This document shows, piece by piece, positions 1 to 8,827 of a DNA stretch of 64,000 nt. Source of the DNA: Cytophagales bacterium (GTDB lineage: Bacteria > Bacteroidota > Bacteroidia > Cytophagales > Cyclobacteriaceae); the NCBI GenBank assembly GCA_017303795.1, contig JAFLBR010000002.1, positions 248,001 to 312,000 on the forward strand. The letters run 5' to 3'. Under the pieces are notes generated by a model. That model made no database searches. It was not told the origin of the DNA and was given only the letters and a program-made list of their open reading frames with translations. Position 1 is the first letter of the stretch. Each line of letters opens with the position of its first letter. The position numbers were made by a program, and so were the translations under genes.

Positions 1-170
1 ATCAATTCAACTAAAGGGATGCTCCATGCCAGCAATCCTGCAAATGATGTAAGTATCGGAGACTGCCCAATTTGAGTAACAAACAATTCATAGTCGGTCA
101 GTTTGCTTACTGCTGCATACACAAATAGAAAAATCAAGAAAGTAGAAATGATGTCAATAATCTTTTTCAT
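1..170 (-). CDS. MauE/DoxX-like membrane protein, 3' part cut off
   Basis: The reverse strand opens with ATG at 168-170 and reads without a stop to the window edge, giving about 56 residues: MKKIIDII, a hydrophobic helix, then KLTDYELFVTQIGQSP and a second hydrophobic stretch. A first helix followed by a K-L-x-D-x-x-F-x-x-x-I loop resembles Bacteroidota MauE/DoxX-type four-helix membrane proteins, which are linked to redox or quinone metabolism. The C-terminal half is outside the window. It lies downstream of the Crp-type regulator on the same strand with a gap of about 100 bases, so the two may be co-transcribed. The family call rests on a short N-terminus only. Confidence 0.5.
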   Translation of the reverse strand, partial: MKKIIDIISTFLIFLFVYAAVSKLTDYELFVTQIGQSPILTSFAGLLAWSIPLVEL

Positions 171-268
171 AATATTTCTGTTGTTTTTGATATCCCGAAA
201 GTAGCGCTCCATTCTTAAGCAAATGATAAGTGTTGCGCGTACAAATGTTAAGTCTTGCATAACAAATG

Positions 269-841
269 TTAAAAGCCTTCATGATCTCGCCTGATCCGGC
301 TTAAGGACTGTGGCAAAATGCCCAGGTAGGAAGCAATGTGATCCTGTGGTGCCAGTTGTTCAATGCGGGGAAACCGCGCATGAAGTTTCGCATAGCGCTC
401 TAATGCGCTCAGGTATTGGAAGTCATGAATCCGGCTTCGGCTCTGTTCATAATATACATTCATCACCGCGCGGCACAAACTGTTGGCTTCCGGAAAATTG
501 CGCATCAGTTTCATAACACCGTCAAAGTGCATTTGCAGCACTTTGCTCTCCTCCAGTAACACAATTCCTTCTATAGAAGGCACCCGCTCAAAAAAACTTT
601 TCGGTGACACCACAATAAACTCTGCACCAAAAAACTCCTCAATGTGCTTTTGCCCTTTTATAAACCGGTAAGACATCGCAGCCCCGGAATTCAAAAAATA
701 GGCATGGTCAGATACTCTGGCAAGGTCAACCAATGTGTGATCTTTCCCATACGTCACGGGAATCACCTCGCGGGTAAGTGCCGCAATGAAGGGAGCGGTT
801 AACGGTTCAAACGTGTGCAGATACTTGATCAACTGATCCAT
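269..841 (-). CDS. Crp/Fnr-family transcriptional regulator
   Basis: 190 residues, the usual length of the short Bacteroidota Crp/Fnr branch. Residues about 25-120 form the cyclic-nucleotide-binding-like beta roll (AYFLNSGAAMSYRF, then EEFFGAEFIV). The C-terminus holds the helix-turn-helix, with QDHIASYLGILPQSLSRIRR as the recognition region. No Fnr-type cysteine cluster is seen, so an iron-sulfur sensor is unlikely; the ligand is unknown. Regulators of this branch commonly sit beside the small membrane or redox gene they control, as here. The start at 841 directly precedes the HTFEPL segment typical of the family. A second, independent Crp-type gene lies at 19627. Confidence 0.85.
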   Translation of the reverse strand: MDQLIKYLHTFEPLTAPFIAALTREVIPVTYGKDHTLVDLARVSDHAYFLNSGAAMSYRFIKGQKHIEEFFGAEFIVVSPKSFFERVPSIEGIVLLEESKVLQMHFDGVMKLMRNFPEANSLCRAVMNVYYEQSRSRIHDFQYLSALERYAKLHARFPRIEQLAPQDHIASYLGILPQSLSRIRRDHEGF

Positions 842-973
842 AGGCGTAGCGCGTTTGATAAATGAAAACTTATATCATTACTCTCCACACACCTTCAATT
901 ACCTACTTCGTGTAAAACTTTTTTTCCAGCATTTTCCCGACTGAAGGCAGGTTTTGAAGGGTTTCCAGAAACC

Positions 974-1011
974 TTGTGACTGTTTTCTTTTTTATTCCTC
1001 AACCTCCTTTG
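974..1011 (+). promoter_or_regulatory. candidate promoter of the mobilisation genes
   Basis: In the 305-base gap between the leftward regulator and the rightward mob genes there is TTGTGAC at 974-980 and CCTTTGC around 1006-1012. The TTTG box fits the Bacteroidota -7 element TAnnTTTG, but the TTG-to-TTTG spacing is longer than usual, so the exact -33 element is uncertain. Similar TTGTGA...CCTTTGC or CCTTCGC pairs precede the genes at 26497 and 32059. The rest of the gap (842-973) shows nothing I can name. Confidence 0.35.
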
Positions 1012-1060
1012 CACCCCGGCACAAACAAACGGTTGACCAACACCTAATACCTAAACCCAT

Positions 1061-1144
1061 TACTGATTACCAATTACTGACTACTGATTACCACTTACTG
1101 CTTACTATTTACTCACGACTCAAGACTAACCACTACGGACTAAA
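1061..1144 (+). repeat. heptamer array 1, before the mob accessory gene
   Basis: Twelve consecutive 7-base units in register, nearly all NACTNAN or NACCNAN: TACTGAT, TACCAAT, TACTGAC and so on distal to the gene, then GACTCAA, GACTAAC, CACTACG, GACTAAA next to it. The array ends two bases before the ATG at 1147. It is one of ten such arrays, all in this orientation and all in front of genes of the transfer element or its repair cassette. Confidence 0.85.
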
Positions 1145-1146
1145 CC

Positions 1147-1551
1147 ATGACCCGCAAGAAAGTTGACCCCGCCATCAAGCTGACGCACAAAGTCACCATC
1201 CACCTGTCACAGGCTTACTATGAAAAGCTGGAACGCTGGTTAACACATTCCAATTGTCAGACGGTGTCAGAGCTGGCCCGCAGCATTTTGTACAAAGAAC
1301 AAATCAACTGGTATCACAAAGATGCTTCACTGGAGTCGCTGGCGGTAGAACTTGCGTTCATCCGTAAAGAGCTCAATGCAGTAGGAAAAAATATCAATCA
1401 GATCACACACGCTTTTCACGTGACCGATAACCCCAATCAGAAAATGTTTCACGCGCTTAAAGTCGCAGAAGAATATCGGAAGGTGGGGGTGAAGGTGGAG
1501 GAGTTGTTAAAAATTATTTCCCCGGTTTCTAAATCATGGTTGCAAAAGTGA
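1147..1551 (+). CDS. mobilisation accessory protein (relaxosome, ribbon-helix-helix-like)
   Basis: 134 residues. The N-terminus has a basic strand followed by two helices (KVTIHLSQAYYEKLERWL, then TVSELARSILYKEQ), the pattern of ribbon-helix-helix DNA-binding proteins. The middle carries LAFIRKELNAVGKNINQITH, the signature of MobC/BmgA-like mobilisation proteins that help the relaxase open the transfer origin. It overlaps the relaxase start by 16 bases, which implies translational coupling. Its start codon follows a heptamer array by two bases. Function is assigned from family and from its place before a relaxase. Confidence 0.85.
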   Translation: MTRKKVDPAIKLTHKVTIHLSQAYYEKLERWLTHSNCQTVSELARSILYKEQINWYHKDASLESLAVELAFIRKELNAVGKNINQITHAFHVTDNPNQKMFHALKVAEEYRKVGVKVEELLKIISPVSKSWLQK

Positions 1552-2771
1552 ATAGTGGTAAATCCATTCGTGGTGTGCTCAACTATAATGAGAACAAGGT
1601 CAAGGCCGGTGTGGCCCGTTGCCTGCATGAAAATCTTTTTGGTCAGTCGGTTGACAATCTTTCGTTCTCCAATAAGCTCAAGGGCTTTGAAAACCTGATC
1701 GCCCGCAATCGCAGGGTCACCACCAACACGGTGCACATCTCACTCAACTTTCATGCGGAGGATAACCTGTCTTCAAATAAACTCATAGACATTGCAACGG
1801 CCTACATGGAGCGGATCGGCTTTGGCAGTCAACCGTATCTCGTATATGAACATACAGATGCAGCCCATCCCCATGTACACATCATCACCACCAACATTAA
1901 AAGGTCTGGCAAACGGATAACCTTGTTTAACATCGGACGCAATCAATCCGCGCGTGCACGGGAACAATTGGAAAAAGAATTTAACCTCATCCAGGCTTCC
2001 GGCAGAAAGCCACAACCCCATGCTCGCATCAGGACGGAAGATCTGGTGCAGTATGGTAAGGTTGAAACCAAACGCGCCATTGCCAACCGGGTGTACTATG
2101 TCACCCGCTCACACTGCTACACGTCCATGGCAGAACTGAATGCCGTACTTGGTCAATATCGGGTTTACGCAGATCGGGGTAGTGAACAATCACAAATGTT
2201 TAAGCGCAACGGCTTGATCTATGGTTTGCTCAATGCACAAGGAAAGAAAGTAGGTGTGCCCATCAAAGCCAGTGCACTGCACAGCAAGCCCATGCTGAAG
2301 TACCTGGAAAAGCAGTTTGTCCTGAATGCCGTCTTACGCCAACCGCATAAGGAAAGGTTGAAGCAATGTATCGATGCTGCACTGCACAAGCTTGCGCAAT
2401 CTTCAGGGAAGGCAGGGGGTGAGGTTGCATTTAAAAGACTGCTGCGCGCAGAAAACATCAACGTAGTGTTTCAGAAAAATGATGCCGGGCGGTTGTATGG
2501 ACTCACCTTCATAGACAACAGCACAAAAGTGGTGTTCAAAGGTAGTGACCTCGGTAAGGCCTTTGGTGCCGGTGCCATTGCGCCACAGTTGGTAGCGCTG
2601 TCACCGGCAACGGTCAACGCACCGTCAGGTTCCGGAACATTAGAAGTGCTACCCCTGAAAGACCTCCAGCAACTTGTTGTGGATATGACACACGCAGATG
2701 AGATGAATCAGGTGTCCCCCGAAGCTGCGCTGCGCCTCCGCAAAAAACGCAAACGCCCAAAACGAAAATGA
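1536..2771 (+). CDS. relaxase/mobilisation nuclease (MobB-like)
   Basis: 411 residues, typical of Bacteroidota relaxases of the PF03432 type. Motif I is SIRGVLNYNENKV, with Tyr17 the probable nicking residue. Motif III is HPHVHII at about residues 109-115, giving the metal-binding histidine triad, preceded by YEHTDAAH. A conserved SGKRITLFNIGR follows. The C-terminal third is basic (ending RKKRKRPKRK) and lacks a helicase domain. The enzyme would nick the transfer origin and stay attached to the 5' end of the transferred strand. The origin itself is not identified; the arrays on either side of this gene pair are candidates. Confidence 0.92.
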   Translation: MVAKVNSGKSIRGVLNYNENKVKAGVARCLHENLFGQSVDNLSFSNKLKGFENLIARNRRVTTNTVHISLNFHAEDNLSSNKLIDIATAYMERIGFGSQPYLVYEHTDAAHPHVHIITTNIKRSGKRITLFNIGRNQSARAREQLEKEFNLIQASGRKPQPHARIRTEDLVQYGKVETKRAIANRVYYVTRSHCYTSMAELNAVLGQYRVYADRGSEQSQMFKRNGLIYGLLNAQGKKVGVPIKASALHSKPMLKYLEKQFVLNAVLRQPHKERLKQCIDAALHKLAQSSGKAGGEVAFKRLLRAENINVVFQKNDAGRLYGLTFIDNSTKVVFKGSDLGKAFGAGAIAPQLVALSPATVNAPSGSGTLEVLPLKDLQQLVVDMTHADEMNQVSPEAALRLRKKRKRPKRK

Positions 2772-2798
2772 TAACGGCGGTGTTTGACTTGACCATTA

Positions 2799-3060
2799 AC
2801 TATCGACTGATAACATGACTACTGATTACTGATTACTGATTACTAATTACTAATTACTAATTACTAATTACTAATTACTAATTACTAATTACTAATTACT
2901 AATTACTAATTACTAATTACTAATTACTAATTACTAATTACTAATTACTAATTACTGATTACTGATTACTGATTACTGATCACTGATTACTGAATACCGA
3001 TTACCGATCACCGACTATGGACTATCGACTAACTACTAAGGACTAAAGACTAACTACTAA
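2799..3060 (+). repeat. heptamer array 2, with 16 perfect ACTAATT units
   Basis: From 2821 the sequence runs in one unbroken 7-base register to about 3058. It has three ACTGATT units, then 16 identical ACTAATT units (2842-2953), four or more ACTGATT/ACTGATC units, ACCGATT variants, and finally GACTAAG/GACTAAA/GACTAAC/TACTAAC, ending four bases before the coupling-protein ATG at 3065. The flank 2799-2820 is degenerate. No reading frame crosses it, because each unit with TAA or TGA shifts frame. Perfect tandem units imply recent expansion by slippage. Confidence 0.9.
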
Positions 3061-3064
3061 CCGT

Positions 3065-5002
3065 ATGAACACCGGAGAAGACCTTCAATCGTTGCGCAAG
3101 ATCATTGACCTCATCCGCTTACTGAGTGTGATCGTACTGCTCTTGCATTTTTATCATTTCCTGTATGTCGCCTGGGTGCAATGGGAGCTCACGTGGTTTC
3201 TGATTGATCGCATCACGGCAAGCCTGCAACATACCGGGTTGTTTCAGTCCATACTTTACACCAAAGGCTGGGTGCTCGGTTTGTTGGTGATTTCACTCAT
3301 CGGTGTCAAGGGCCGCAAAGATGAACATGCGAGCTGGTGGCTCGCTACACTATATATAGTGGTAGGCGGTCTTGTTTTCACCTTCAGCCATTACCTCATC
3401 GGGTCGGCACCCTGGAAAGCCGACACTATTATATATGTGTCCCTCACCACCCTCGGCTACCTGCTGGTGCTCGCAGGCGGCACGCGCTTGTCGCGGTATC
3501 TGCAGGTGCGGCTTACCAAAGATATTTTTAACCGCAACAATGAATCCTTCCCGCAGGAAGAACGTCTGCTGGAAAATGAATTTTCTATTAACCTGCCTTC
3601 TGCTTATCAACTCAAAGGCAAAACGCGCAAGAGCTGGATCAACATCATCAACCCGTTTCGTTCTACGCTGGTGATCGGAACACCCGGTGCCGGTAAATCC
3701 TATTTTGTGGTTCGCCACATCATCACACAACATATCCGCAAAGGCTTCAGCATGTTCATCTATGATTTTAAGTTTGATGACCTTACCCGTATTGCCTACA
3801 ACACGTTGCTCTCGCCCGGTTCAAGGTCTGCCTATAAAATTTTGCCACGGTTTTATGTCATCAACTTTGAAGACCTCTCGCGCACACACCGCTGTAATCC
3901 ACTGGACCCGTCAACTATGGATGACATCACCGATGCTACAGAGTCTTCCCGCACCATCATGCTGGGCCTCAACCGCGAGTGGATAAAAAAGCAGGGCGAC
4001 TTTTTCGTAGAGTCACCCATCAACTTTGTCACCGGTATTATCTGGTTCTTGCGCAAACATGACGGTGGCCGCTACTGCACACTGCCACATGTCATTGAAC
4101 TCATGCAACTGGAATATCCGGTGCTCTTCAAACTGTTGCGCACAGAGCCGGAAATAGAAGTGCTCATCAATCCCTTTGAGTCTGCCTTTCGCAATCAGGC
4201 TATGGAACAACTCGAAGGCCAGATCGCCAGTGCCAAAATCAGCATGGCCCGCCTGGCCTCACCACAACTATATTATGTGTTGTCGGGAAATGATTTCACG
4301 TTGGACATTAACAATCCTCAAGAACCCAAGCTGGTCTGCATGGGCAACAACCCCCAGAAGCAACAAATCTACGGTGCCGTGTTGTCGCTTTACATTTCAC
4401 GCGTGATCAAGCTGGTCAACAAAAAACACCAGCAGAAATGCAGCCTCGTCTTTGATGAGTTTCCCACCATCTACTTCAACGGCATGGATGGCCTCATCGC
4501 CACCGCCCGCGCCAACAAAGTCGCTACTACACTAGCCGTTCAGGATTATAGTCAGCTCAAAAAAGATTATGGTAAAGATCAGGCGGAAGTAATCATGAAT
4601 ATTGTCGGCAACGTCATCAGTGGTCAGGTAGTAGGGGATACTGCTAAACAATTGTCAGAACGGTTTGGTAAAATCGTACAACAACGGGAGAGTATTTCCA
4701 TCAACCCATCGGATACTTCGGTGAGTCGCTCCACACAACTGGATGCCGCCATTCCACCATCACGCATCGCTACACTTTCATCCGGTGAGTTTGTCGGTAC
4801 GGTGGCAGATGATCCGGATCAGAAGATTGACCTCAAAGTATTTCATGCTGAAATCCGCAATGACCATGCAGCCATTCGCAGGGAAGAAGCTGCGTATCAG
4901 CCGTTGCCACCCATTCGCACCATCTCGCATTATGAAATCCAACAGAACTACTTCCGCATCAAAGCAGACATCAATGACATCGTTGAATCCAAACTGCCAT
5001 GA
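3065..5002 (+). CDS. type IV coupling protein (VirD4/TraG-type ATPase, MobC-like)
   Basis: 645 residues. Four hydrophobic helices lie in the first 140 residues (about 17-38, 67-80, 91-112, 123-138). The Walker A motif is GTPGAGKS at about 205-212, and Walker B is CSLVFDEFPTIY near 455-465, with the FxxDxKFDD pattern after Walker A. The DEFPT motif and the later ANKVATTLAVQDYSQL segment are typical of the Bacteroidota coupling protein often named MobC. It would link the relaxase-DNA complex to the secretion channel at the inner membrane. Array 2 ends just before its start, and its stop overlaps the next gene by four bases. Confidence 0.93.
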   Translation: MNTGEDLQSLRKIIDLIRLLSVIVLLLHFYHFLYVAWVQWELTWFLIDRITASLQHTGLFQSILYTKGWVLGLLVISLIGVKGRKDEHASWWLATLYIVVGGLVFTFSHYLIGSAPWKADTIIYVSLTTLGYLLVLAGGTRLSRYLQVRLTKDIFNRNNESFPQEERLLENEFSINLPSAYQLKGKTRKSWINIINPFRSTLVIGTPGAGKSYFVVRHIITQHIRKGFSMFIYDFKFDDLTRIAYNTLLSPGSRSAYKILPRFYVINFEDLSRTHRCNPLDPSTMDDITDATESSRTIMLGLNREWIKKQGDFFVESPINFVTGIIWFLRKHDGGRYCTLPHVIELMQLEYPVLFKLLRTEPEIEVLINPFESAFRNQAMEQLEGQIASAKISMARLASPQLYYVLSGNDFTLDINNPQEPKLVCMGNNPQKQQIYGAVLSLYISRVIKLVNKKHQQKCSLVFDEFPTIYFNGMDGLIATARANKVATTLAVQDYSQLKKDYGKDQAEVIMNIVGNVISGQVVGDTAKQLSERFGKIVQQRESISINPSDTSVSRSTQLDAAIPPSRIATLSSGEFVGTVADDPDQKIDLKVFHAEIRNDHAAIRREEAAYQPLPPIRTISHYEIQQNYFRIKADINDIVESKLP

Positions 5003-5808
5003 AAACGCATGACGTTAACATAAACACATTCGCCACGCAGTCGCTGGCCGCCCTGCAGGAAAAGCTGCGGGACATCCATATGGAAGCCCATGAATGGACG
5101 CGGCTCAGCAAATGCTTGCAAGCAGCCAGCGATGCCGTCCGCCAACTGCGCGCCTTCACATGTGGGTATAAGTTCAAAGACAAAGTTGAAGAAATCCGTT
5201 TCTTCAAACATGAAAAACCAGAACTGGTCGCGCAGTATTTGTTTTATCAACAGCTCGTGCAATTGAAAGGTGATGCGCCCCCAGGAAATGCAGAAGACCT
5301 TTTTAAGTATTACCGTCAACATTTGATTCAACTGCAACAGGCGGACAACCAGCATGCATCTTTTCATGTGTATTGTCTATCGGGAAGCACGGAGCGCGAT
5401 GAAGAATATTTTATCCGCTCACACATCGCAGCGGATCCACTTTCAGATGAACGGTTCACTACTGGGTATGATATGCTGCGGGCGTGGTGGCTGGCACATG
5501 AGCTGCTGCGGGATCACCTCATCACCGCCATTCAAAAAGGTAATGTGGATACTACAGCTCAGCTTGCATGGACGGCACCCAAGGTGGCACTCATTGAGTT
5601 GTTGTATTCTTTGCATGCATGTCAGGTGTTTAACAATGGTAAAGCAGACCTGCGTCATATTGCCAATACGCTGGAGACCGTCTTCAACGTGAACCTCGGA
5701 AACTATTACCGCACACTACTGGAAATCCGCCTGCGCAAAAACAACCGTACCACCTTCCTGGATCAACTCAAAGAAAAATTCACCCAACGATTAGATGACA
5801 TCAAGTGA
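4999..5808 (+). CDS. RteC-like regulatory protein
   Basis: 269 residues, starting inside the stop of the coupling-protein gene (ATGA overlap). The segment EEIRFFKHEKPELVAQYLFYQQLVQLKG matches the hallmark (IxFFKxxKPxxxxxLxYY) of RteC-domain proteins, split here by intervening residues. RteC activates excision and transfer genes in CTnDOT-type elements. The C-terminal 90 residues (VALIELLYSLHACQVFNNGKADLR...) resemble the winged-helix part of that family. Neither RteA nor RteB is present in the window. It closes the mob operon. Confidence 0.75.
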   Translation: MKTHDVNINTFATQSLAALQEKLRDIHMEAHEWTRLSKCLQAASDAVRQLRAFTCGYKFKDKVEEIRFFKHEKPELVAQYLFYQQLVQLKGDAPPGNAEDLFKYYRQHLIQLQQADNQHASFHVYCLSGSTERDEEYFIRSHIAADPLSDERFTTGYDMLRAWWLAHELLRDHLITAIQKGNVDTTAQLAWTAPKVALIELLYSLHACQVFNNGKADLRHIANTLETVFNVNLGNYYRTLLEIRLRKNNRTTFLDQLKEKFTQRLDDIK

Positions 5809-5876
5809 TCATATAGCAAGTGTTCATTCAATGATTCCTTGCCTTATTAAGTTGCTGTGTAGAAAGAATTCCTACT

Positions 5877-7439
5877 TCAATCAGCAAACTGTACTCTCAT
5901 CAGAGGACTACGGACGAGACTATACAGGATTTTAACGTTCATGTGAAAACTCAAAGAAACTGATTCAGTAAATTCTTTGAGTTCGTTTAGTTTATCTGAA
6001 TCGTAATAAATTCCATTTAGGATAACACCATAAATGGTTTTGGAATAAGTAATATCATCTAAAGGATTTTTGTCTAGAATAATTAAGTCGGCAATTTTAC
6101 CGATTTCAATCGTTCCATAGTCTTTCTCCGCCCCAACAAACTTTACCGGAACAATCGTTGCGCTTTGCAGTGCCTCTAAGTTTGATAAACCACTTTTGGT
6201 TAAATCTTCCAATTCAGTATGAATACTAAACCCAGGAAAAATATAAGAGTCAGAAACATCCGTACCGGTCATAATGGGTACCCCTACTTCATTAGCTACT
6301 TTAATTTGTCCCATCGCGGCATAATAAAAAGCGGCACTTATATTTTTTCCGTCACGTGACAGATTTCTTTTCGCGTTATTACGAACATCACTATCCCACC
6401 AGAGTTTCTTACTCAGATATGGGATGTATTTTAAGTTTGGATTTTGCAGGAATGCGGGCTCGTGAGCAAAGGCTTCAAACTTGAGTGTTTGCAAGGTGGG
6501 AGTCCAATGCGCATGGTGTGCTTTCATCTGATGCATTAATTTTTTTGCCAATTCCAGGTTAAAGTCGTTAACCATGGATGCTTTTGCTTTTGAAAAAAAT
6601 GCTCTCCAATTTTTAGCTGTGCGTAAACTATCTGCCTGAGGGAAGCATTCTGTTAAAAAAATGCGGCCATGTTCAAAACTTTTTTGGCCCAGGGAAACGG
6701 CATCTTCAAGACTCACAGAACGTGGCTTATGTCCCGCAACATGCATTCCGTATTTTGGTGCTTGCGTAGCAAGCATTTCATAACCATTTAATGGTATTTG
6801 GTCATATACCTTGATGAAATCTACGTTTTCATTTTTGTAGAAGCGTAAGAGTGAATCAACATCCTCGCTTTTCTGAAGCTTGAAAAATTCCGGAAAGCCC
6901 TCCGGGACAGAGAATGCGCCATCAATTTGAAAACTGCTTTGCAAAACGTATCTGGGTGTGACCCTTTTGTTTTTACCCAACTCATCATTCCAAATCAACC
7001 GTTCCCTGCTGCCCGCAAAATAACTATCTCTTCTGTTCAACTGGCCAGACATATCCCGTATTCCGGTAATGCCGTTGGCAATAAAAAGAGGATGATGAAC
7101 CCATTCAGAGTGCTGCGTGGAATGGGTGTGCATATCCCAAAGTCCGGGCATTAGAAATTTATTTGTGCCATCAATTAGTATGAAAGTTGTATCTGGCATC
7201 AGGACGCCAGCAGTGTCAATATGGGTAATGACGTTATCACGTACGATAATATCCCGATTTCTCAAAAGATGACCGGAGGTGACATCAATGATGTTGATGG
7301 CTTTAATAAAAATCGAGTGGTGCCTGGGCGGTGGCTTGAGTTGTGGCATGGGCCATAGAACAGCGAGCACCATAGTGGATAGCAGAAGGAGCGTGATTCC
7401 TGCAAAGACTTTAAGGAAACTAAATATGTTACGTTTCAT
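5877..7439 (-). CDS. amidohydrolase-family metal-dependent hydrolase, membrane-anchored
   Basis: 520 residues. An N-terminal hydrophobic helix (about 10-30) suggests export or anchoring. The amidohydrolase core is clear: WDMHTHST supplies H104 and H106, FIKVYD supplies the candidate carboxylated lysine, HVAGHK a metal histidine, and GTDVSD the late aspartate. The C-terminal IEIGKIADLIILDKNPLDD is the standard closing strand of imidazolonepropionase-like enzymes. The substrate cannot be read from sequence. It is the first gene of the leftward cargo block, whose base composition and style differ from the conjugation genes. Confidence 0.88.
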   Translation of the reverse strand: MKRNIFSFLKVFAGITLLLLSTMVLAVLWPMPQLKPPPRHHSIFIKAINIIDVTSGHLLRNRDIIVRDNVITHIDTAGVLMPDTTFILIDGTNKFLMPGLWDMHTHSTQHSEWVHHPLFIANGITGIRDMSGQLNRRDSYFAGSRERLIWNDELGKNKRVTPRYVLQSSFQIDGAFSVPEGFPEFFKLQKSEDVDSLLRFYKNENVDFIKVYDQIPLNGYEMLATQAPKYGMHVAGHKPRSVSLEDAVSLGQKSFEHGRIFLTECFPQADSLRTAKNWRAFFSKAKASMVNDFNLELAKKLMHQMKAHHAHWTPTLQTLKFEAFAHEPAFLQNPNLKYIPYLSKKLWWDSDVRNNAKRNLSRDGKNISAAFYYAAMGQIKVANEVGVPIMTGTDVSDSYIFPGFSIHTELEDLTKSGLSNLEALQSATIVPVKFVGAEKDYGTIEIGKIADLIILDKNPLDDITYSKTIYGVILNGIYYDSDKLNELKEFTESVSLSFHMNVKILYSLVRSPLMRVQFAD

Positions 7440-7489
7440 CGTGAGGGAAATAGCTTAGAGCGTGGCGACGTGTGGAGCTAGAGTTTCTT

Positions 7490-8062
7490 TCACGTTTCAT
7501 TGTTTTGAACATTACGGTGGTTGAGGCTGGAGCTGGTTGAAGAAAGAAAACACTTAGAAATTTCATACCGGCTCATCTCCTGTTTTTTGGTTGTGCTTTG
7601 ATGCCCAAAAGTAAACAGTAAATACCGGTCATAATTTAACGCTGTTATTCTTGGGACATTTTCCTTTTTCATAGTTAGCGTACCTTTTTCTTGCGTGAGC
7701 TGCGCAAGTGCGCTGGACGAAAGATAATAGGCTAATAGAAAGTTCTCAGAAGATAAACTGGTAAGTTCACCTTCACAAACCTTAGCAGGGGTATGCTGTA
7801 AAATCCACGCAGCCCGGATTTTATCTGAGGGCGTAAAAACTTTGTTTTCCGCAAGTAACTGAAATATTTTCTCCCGATGCCCTTGATCATATTTTTCTAA
7901 GTCGATCGTATCCGTCAAGGCGTTAAGTTTCCGTATTTCAAGATCCTTCTCATACAGAGTTTTAATGATGTGACTATCCGCAGGTTCAGGTTCGTTCGCC
8001 TTGCGCTTCTGGTGGCAGCTCAAGCTTAGCAGGAGAAGTGGTAACAGAAGTATCCTATTCAC
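7490..8062 (-). CDS. hypothetical lipoprotein
   Basis: I prefer the GTG start at 8060-8062, because it yields a clean lipoprotein signal (VNRILLLPLLLLSLSC, cysteine as residue +1); an upstream start would add an unnatural hydrophilic leader. The mature part has KLNALTDTIDLEKYDQGHREKIFQLL and SSENFLLAYYLSSSALAQL. The segment DKIRAAWILQHTPAKVCEGE resembles a group of short Bacteroidota proteins that measure elapsed work units, but I cannot name a family with confidence. The C-terminus is serine-rich and low in complexity, which may mean a frayed end. Function unknown. Confidence 0.6.
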   Translation of the reverse strand: MNRILLLPLLLLSLSCHQKRKANEPEPADSHIIKTLYEKDLEIRKLNALTDTIDLEKYDQGHREKIFQLLAENKVFTPSDKIRAAWILQHTPAKVCEGELTSLSSENFLLAYYLSSSALAQLTQEKGTLTMKKENVPRITALNYDRYLLFTFGHQSTTKKQEMSRYEISKCFLSSTSSSLNHRNVQNNET

Positions 8063-8180
8063 GGGCAAAAATTTATCGTAGTTAAACAGTAATAACAACG
8101 TACTTGAAAATTTAAAATGTGAGGTCTTTCTTTTTTAGTTCCTTCCTTTTTACAATTAATAATGCTAAACCCGAAATGGG

Positions 8181-8813
8181 TTATACGCCTATGCTTCTAT
8201 GATTTTTTAACCCCACTAAAAATCCTACTAATCCAATTAGAACCGATACGCTAAACCAAAGGAAGCCATCATATTCATTGTAAATGATTCGATAGGTTGA
8301 GGTGAAAATAAAGAGAACAAGACCTGTGATCTCCCACGTTTTACTTTGTATTAGCGGGTGATATTCTTCGGCTACAAATTGTTGATTAATTAAAATTCTA
8401 TAGGCATTCCAATGCCAACCCACAAGCACAACGTTGGCCAACATCATCAATGTTGTAACAATAAGGGTAGCGTGGAAATCTATTGATAGTGTAATAAAAA
8501 ATATGTTCAATATGATGGGAAAAAAGACCAATGTCCCCAGTTTAGCGTATCGCTGAGTCATCAGTAGAAAACCGGCAATTAATTGTGACCACCCCAGAAA
8601 TTGCCAATTAAGGCCTGACTGGTAAAGTGTTTCAAAAAAGTGCAAGACAGAATTTATTGGCATTCCTTCACCACTTTCTGATGTAAAGCGTAAACCTTTG
8701 ATTTTTATAATGGATGCAAATACAAAAACTCCACCTAATAAAAAGCGTGTGTATATAATGAATATCTGAACCCAGATTTTCTTTTTTGTTTTCTCTATAA
8801 TTGTCAAAATCAT
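8181..8813 (-). CDS. DoxX-like integral membrane protein
   Basis: 210 residues with five or six hydrophobic segments. The N-terminal helix YTRFLLGGVFVFASIIKIKG and the following WSQLIAGFLLMTQRYAKLG are typical of DoxX/DoxD-like proteins, where the K-x-x-G after helix 1 is conserved. A longer C-terminal pair of helices (LVLFIFTSTYRIIY, FSVSVLIGLVGFLVGL) extends it past the usual length of about 130. The role of the family is poorly defined (respiratory or redox-associated). It lies 14 bases upstream of no obvious partner other than the secreted protein at 8828, which is transcribed in the same direction before it. Confidence 0.65.
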   Translation of the reverse strand: MILTIIEKTKKKIWVQIFIIYTRFLLGGVFVFASIIKIKGLRFTSESGEGMPINSVLHFFETLYQSGLNWQFLGWSQLIAGFLLMTQRYAKLGTLVFFPIILNIFFITLSIDFHATLIVTTLMMLANVVLVGWHWNAYRILINQQFVAEEYHPLIQSKTWEITGLVLFIFTSTYRIIYNEYDGFLWFSVSVLIGLVGFLVGLKNHRSIGV

Positions 8814-8827
8814 CGATAAAATGTTAT

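Noticed and set aside
1061-1146. Coding frame running through the first array (954-1166)
   Set aside because: It translates the heptamers into a low-complexity peptide and ends inside the mob accessory gene.
2821-3060. CRISPR array
   Set aside because: The units are 7 bases long, contiguous and without spacers, and no cas genes are present. It is a short tandem repeat.
5809-5876. Attachment site or insertion-sequence end at the mob/cargo junction
   Set aside because: No inverted or direct repeat shared with the region at 25857-26496 was visible, and no transposase is near.
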